The translations under genes were made by a program, and so were the position numbers. The notes beneath the pieces are model-generated. The model was not told the origin of the DNA. It saw nothing but the letters and a program-made list of their open reading frames with translations, and searched no databases. From assembly GCA_009731375.1 (NCBI GenBank), contig BJOX01000059.1, positions 729,392 through 774,738 of the forward strand: a stretch of 45,347 nucleotides of DNA, written 5' to 3'. This document shows, one piece after another, positions 42,274-45,347 of the stretch. Origin of the DNA: Paulinella micropora. Its lineage: Eukaryota; Cercozoa; Imbricatea; Euglyphida. The stretch's first letter is position 1, and each line of letters starts with the position of its first letter.

Positions 42274-42426
42274 AAAGCATACAATGGTAATTACCTGGGT
42301 AATTACCCTACATGTGGTCAACTTCCCGGAAAGTTTTTAAAATTTTCTAAATTTCAAAATTTATATGTGGTCAAGTTCCCGGAAATGTGGTCATTACCAT
42401 GGTGATTTATTGTATGCTTTCATGTG
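42268..42426. mobile_element. 159-bp MITE-like palindromic element
   Basis: Perfect 18-bp terminal inverted repeats: CACATGAAAGCATACAAT at 42268-42285 and its complement ATTGTATGCTTTCATGTG at 42409-42426. Further inside, GTGGTCAACTTCCCGGAAA is echoed by GTGGTCAAGTTCCCGGAAATGTGGTCA, and TTACCTGGGTAATTACC forms a small palindrome. No coding capacity. The flanking CA repeat on both sides hides any target duplication. Length and structure are those of a non-autonomous DNA transposon; family unknown. Confidence 0.7.
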
Positions 42427-42531
42427 ACACACACACACACACATGCATGCATAACATTCCCTTTGCATTACCTTTGCAAGGACATTGGCATGGGGACTTT
42501 GCATTTTGCATCACAATCACATGACACGGAC

Positions 42532-42580
42532 AGAAGAAAGAAGAAGAAGAAGAAGAAGAAGAAGAAGAAGAAGAAGAAGA
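42532..42580. repeat. (AAG)n microsatellite
   Basis: About 16 AAG units, mostly perfect. Confidence 0.9.
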
Positions 42581-42589
42581 TGACCGTTG

Positions 42590-42700
42590 GCGCTACCCTT
42601 ACATTACCGTTACGTTTCCCGTTACGTTACCGTTAACATCACCGTTACGCTTAACCGTTAAATTACCGTTAACATTACCACGATCGTTACATCACATACA
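42590..42700. repeat. Degenerate TTACCGTTA-rich tract
   Basis: Words GTTACC, CCGTTA and CCGTTAAC recur about ten times with variable spacing. It resembles an old short tandem repeat of about 6-12 bp. No function assigned. Confidence 0.5.
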
Positions 42701-42779
42701 CGCATACATTACCTGCTGTCAAGCCAAGCACACTGTTTGCTATTAGCTGATGCTCGACATACACTCGTCCACCCACCCC

Positions 42780-42834
42780 GTATCCTGGGTTAGTGAGGTA
42801 GAAGGAGAGATTCAAAGGACAAGCCACCTACACA
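42780..42834. repeat. 54-bp direct repeat bounding the 17-bp satellite, left copy
   Basis: TATCCTGGGTTAGTGAGGTAG followed by GGAGAG and ACAAGCCACCTACA; partner at 44061-44114 with about 80-85% visible identity. Confidence 0.75.
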
Positions 42835-44060
42835 GGTGAGTAGGTAGGTAGGTTAGGTAGGTAAATAGGTAGGTAGGTAGGTAGGTAGGTTAGGTAGGTA
42901 GGTTAGGTAGGTTAGGTAGGGTAGGTTAGGTAGGTTAAGTAGGTTAGGTAGGTAGGTAGGGTAGGTAGGTAGGTAGGTTAGGTAGGTAGGTAGGTTAGGT
43001 AGGTAGGTAAGTTAGGTAGGTAGGTAGGTTAGGTAGGTAGGTAGGTTAGGTAGGAAGGTAGGTTAGGTAGGTAGGTAGGTTAGGTAGGTTAGGTAGGTTA
43101 GGTAGGTAGGTAGGTTAGTGTAGGTTAGGTAGGCAGTTAGGTTAGGTAGGTAGGTAGGTCAGGTAGGTAGGTAGGTTAGGTAGGTAGGTAGCTTAGGTAG
43201 GTTAGGTAGGTTAGGTAGGTAGATTAGGTAGGTAGGTAGGTAGGTTAGGTAGGTAGGTAGGTTAGGTAGGTAGGTAGGTTAGGTAGGTAGGTAGGTTAGG
43301 TAGGTAGGTAGGTTAGGTAGGTAGGTAGGTTAGGTAGGTAGGTAGGTTAGGTAGGTAGGTAGGTTAGGTAGGTAGGTAGGTTAGGTAGGTAGGTAGGTTA
43401 GGTAGGTAGGTAGGTTAGGTAGGTAGGTAGGTTAGGTAGGTAGGTAGGTTAGGTAGGTAGGTAGGTTAGGTAGGTAGGTAGGTTAGGTAGGTAGGTAGGT
43501 TAGGTAGGTAGGTAGGTTAGGTAGGTAGGTAGGTTAGGTAGGTAGGTAGGTTAGGTAGGTAGGTAGGTTAGGTAGGTAGGTAGGTTAGGTAGGTAGGTAG
43601 GTTAGGTAGGTAGGTAGGTTAGGTAGGTAGGTAGGTTAGGTAGGTAGGTAGGTTAGGTAGGTAGGTAGGTTAGGTAGGTAGGTAGGTTAGGTAGGTAGGT
43701 AGGTTAGGTAGGTAGGTAGGTTAGGTAGGTAGGTAGGTTAGGTAGGTAGGTAGGTTAGGTAGGTAGGTAGGTTAGGTAGGTAGGTAGGTTAGGTAGGTAG
43801 GTAGGTTAGGTAGGTAGGTAGGTTAGGTAGGTAGGTAGGTTAGGTAGGTAGGTAGGTTAGGTAGGTAGGTAGGTTAGGTAGGTAGGTAGGTTAGGTAGGT
43901 AGGTAGGTTAGGTAGGTAGGTAGGTTAGGTAGGTAGGTAGGTTAGGTAGGTAGGTAGGTAGGTCAGATAGGTAGGTAGGTCAGGTAGGTAGGTAGGTTAG
44001 GTAGGTTAGGTAGGTTAGGTAGGTAAGGTAGGTTAGGTAGGTTAGGTAGGTAGTTAGGAA
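42835..44060. repeat. 17-bp satellite GGTTAGGTAGGTAGGTA
   Basis: Irregular (GGTA)/(GGTTA) mixture at both edges and a very uniform 17-bp unit from about 43215 to 43950, more than 40 units without visible change. Contains TTAGG once per unit but not in tandem, so it is not a telomeric array as such. Confidence 0.93.
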
Positions 44061-44112
44061 GTATCTTGGGTTGGTGAGGTAGATGGAGAGGCTTAGGGAC
44101 AAGCGACCTACA

Positions 44113-44114
<2 letters not shown>
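44061..44114. repeat. 54-bp direct repeat bounding the 17-bp satellite, right copy
   Basis: TATCTTGGGTTGGTGAGGTAG, GGAGAG and ACAAGCGACCTACA, in the same orientation as 42780-42834. Confidence 0.75.
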
Positions 44115-44158
<44 letters not shown>

Positions 44159-44400
44159 GGTTAGTAGGTAAGGTAGGTAGGTAAGGTAGGTAGGTAAGGT
44201 AGGTAGGTAAGGTAGGTAGGTAAGGTAGGTAGGTAGGTAGGTAGGTAATGTAATATCATGTAATCTCATGTCATGGATTAGTAAGTAACTAAGTAAGTAA
44301 GTAAGTAAGTAAGTAAGTAGGTAAGGTAGGTAGGTAAGGTAGGTAGGTAAGGTAGGTAGGTAGGTAGGTAGGTAGGTAGGTAGGTAGGTAGGTAATGTAA
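44115..44400. repeat. (AAGT)n and (AGGTA)n arrays with short linker
   Basis: Two modules of AAGT repeat followed by GTAAGGTAG repeat, each ending in a GTAATGTAAT-TCATGTAATCTCATG linker and ATGGATT (about 44246-44280 and 44394-44436). Confidence 0.9.
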
Positions 44401-44499
44401 TGTCATGTAATGTCATGTAATCTCATGTTATGGATTGCAATAGCATAATTACATGACATACATCTATGTACGTATGTATCTGTCTGCCAGTCTGTCTGT

Positions 44500-44643
<144 letters not shown>

Positions 44644-44672
44644 ACATCTAATGACTTCTTAGCATCTAGGTT

Positions 44673-44727
44673 AGGTAAGTAAGTAAGTAAGTAGGTAGGT
44701 AGGTAGGTAGGTAGGTAGGTAGATAGG

Positions 44728-44758
<31 letters not shown>

Positions 44759-44775
44759 GTAGGTAGGTAGGTAGG
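44673..44775. repeat. (AAGT)(AGGT)(AGAT)n compound microsatellite
   Basis: Blocks of AAGT, AGGT, AGAT and AGGT again. The 44776-44843 stretch after it is unique except for its copy at 45043-45085. Confidence 0.9.
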
Positions 44776-44800
44776 ATGGCAAATAACAAACCACCCACCT

Positions 44801-45014
<214 letters not shown>

Positions 45015-45042
45015 AAAGAAGGAAAAACACACTTGCTTACCA

Positions 45043-45083
45043 AGACGGCTAATAATAAATTAGTCTATCTTCCTACTTGCTTA

Positions 45084-45085
<2 letters not shown>
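45043..45085. repeat. 43-bp direct repeat, right copy
   Basis: AGACGGCTAATAATAAATTA then GTCTATCTTCCTACTTGCTTATC; leads into the last (ATCT)n array. A shorter echo (ACCGAGACGGC) appears at 45172-45182. Confidence 0.7.

Positions 45086-45347
<262 letters not shown>

Noticed and set aside
38388-42284. Long Tyr-Val, His-Ile, Met-Tyr and Cys-Ile repeat reading frames (up to about 490 codons) on both strands
   Set aside because: They are translations of the TATATG repeat, which has no stop in most frames; six-frame openness is a property of the repeat, not evidence of genes.
42835-44060. Telomeric repeat array
   Set aside because: TTAGG occurs once per 17-bp unit and never in direct tandem; the unit is better described as a GGTA-derived satellite.

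Overview
This is a eukaryotic, repeat-dominated window with no recognisable single-copy host gene. It carries four unrelated mobile or virus-like elements in its first 28.6 kb and about 15 kb of simple-sequence and composite satellite DNA after that. The mixture (Polinton-type polymerase with giant-virus-style small genes, a Ty1/copia element primed from the middle of initiator tRNA-Met, a protease-bearing LINE relative, huge tetra- and hexanucleotide arrays) suggests a protist or alga, but the species cannot be named from the sequence. Nine N gaps are present (7641-7650, 12549-12558, 14519-14528, 20448-20457, 22850-23251, 29087-30047, 31486-31495, 36580-37469, 45005-45014), several edged by long homopolymers, so this is a draft assembly and some frame breaks may be sequencing error.

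Region 1 (1-5550, AT-rich, genes on the minus strand) is part of a Polinton/Maverick-like element: a protein-primed family B DNA polymerase broken by an in-frame stop and a frameshift, a small protein with an ExoX-type C-terminal domain, a small basic protein ending in a CxC...H...H motif, and an incomplete gene running off the left edge. Region 2 (about 6500-9010, plus strand) is a broken gene for a transposase-like protein with a WSDGG ... HGKGxCD signature. Region 3 (9010-10500) is AT-rich and non-coding.

Region 4 (10504-19862, GC- and proline-rich, plus strand) is the most interesting part: a decayed non-LTR retroelement with a Ulp1-type (C48) cysteine protease, a separate USP-like (C19) deubiquitinase-type domain, pre- and post-reverse-transcriptase segments, a C-terminal Cys/His knuckle and a restriction-like endonuclease. 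No reverse transcriptase catalytic core is visible. Ulp1 plus a restriction-like endonuclease is the NeSL/Utopia-type layout; the added USP-like module looks unusual.

Region 5 (21091-28541) is an almost complete Ty1/copia LTR retrotransposon. Its 310-bp LTRs differ at 3 positions, its primer-binding site matches the anticodon arm of initiator tRNA-Met, and the gag start codon lies inside that site. Gag and pol share one frame separated by TGA; pol has further frameshifts.

Region 6 (28542-45347) holds flanking sequence, a 70-bp minisatellite, (ATCT)n arrays with three copies of a structured 410-bp unit, a composite satellite with about 30 copies of a conserved 30-bp linker, a (TACT)n array, a 3.8-kb (TATATG)n array with an inverted segment, a 159-bp palindromic MITE-like insertion in a (CA)n tract, and a 17-bp satellite bounded by direct repeats.
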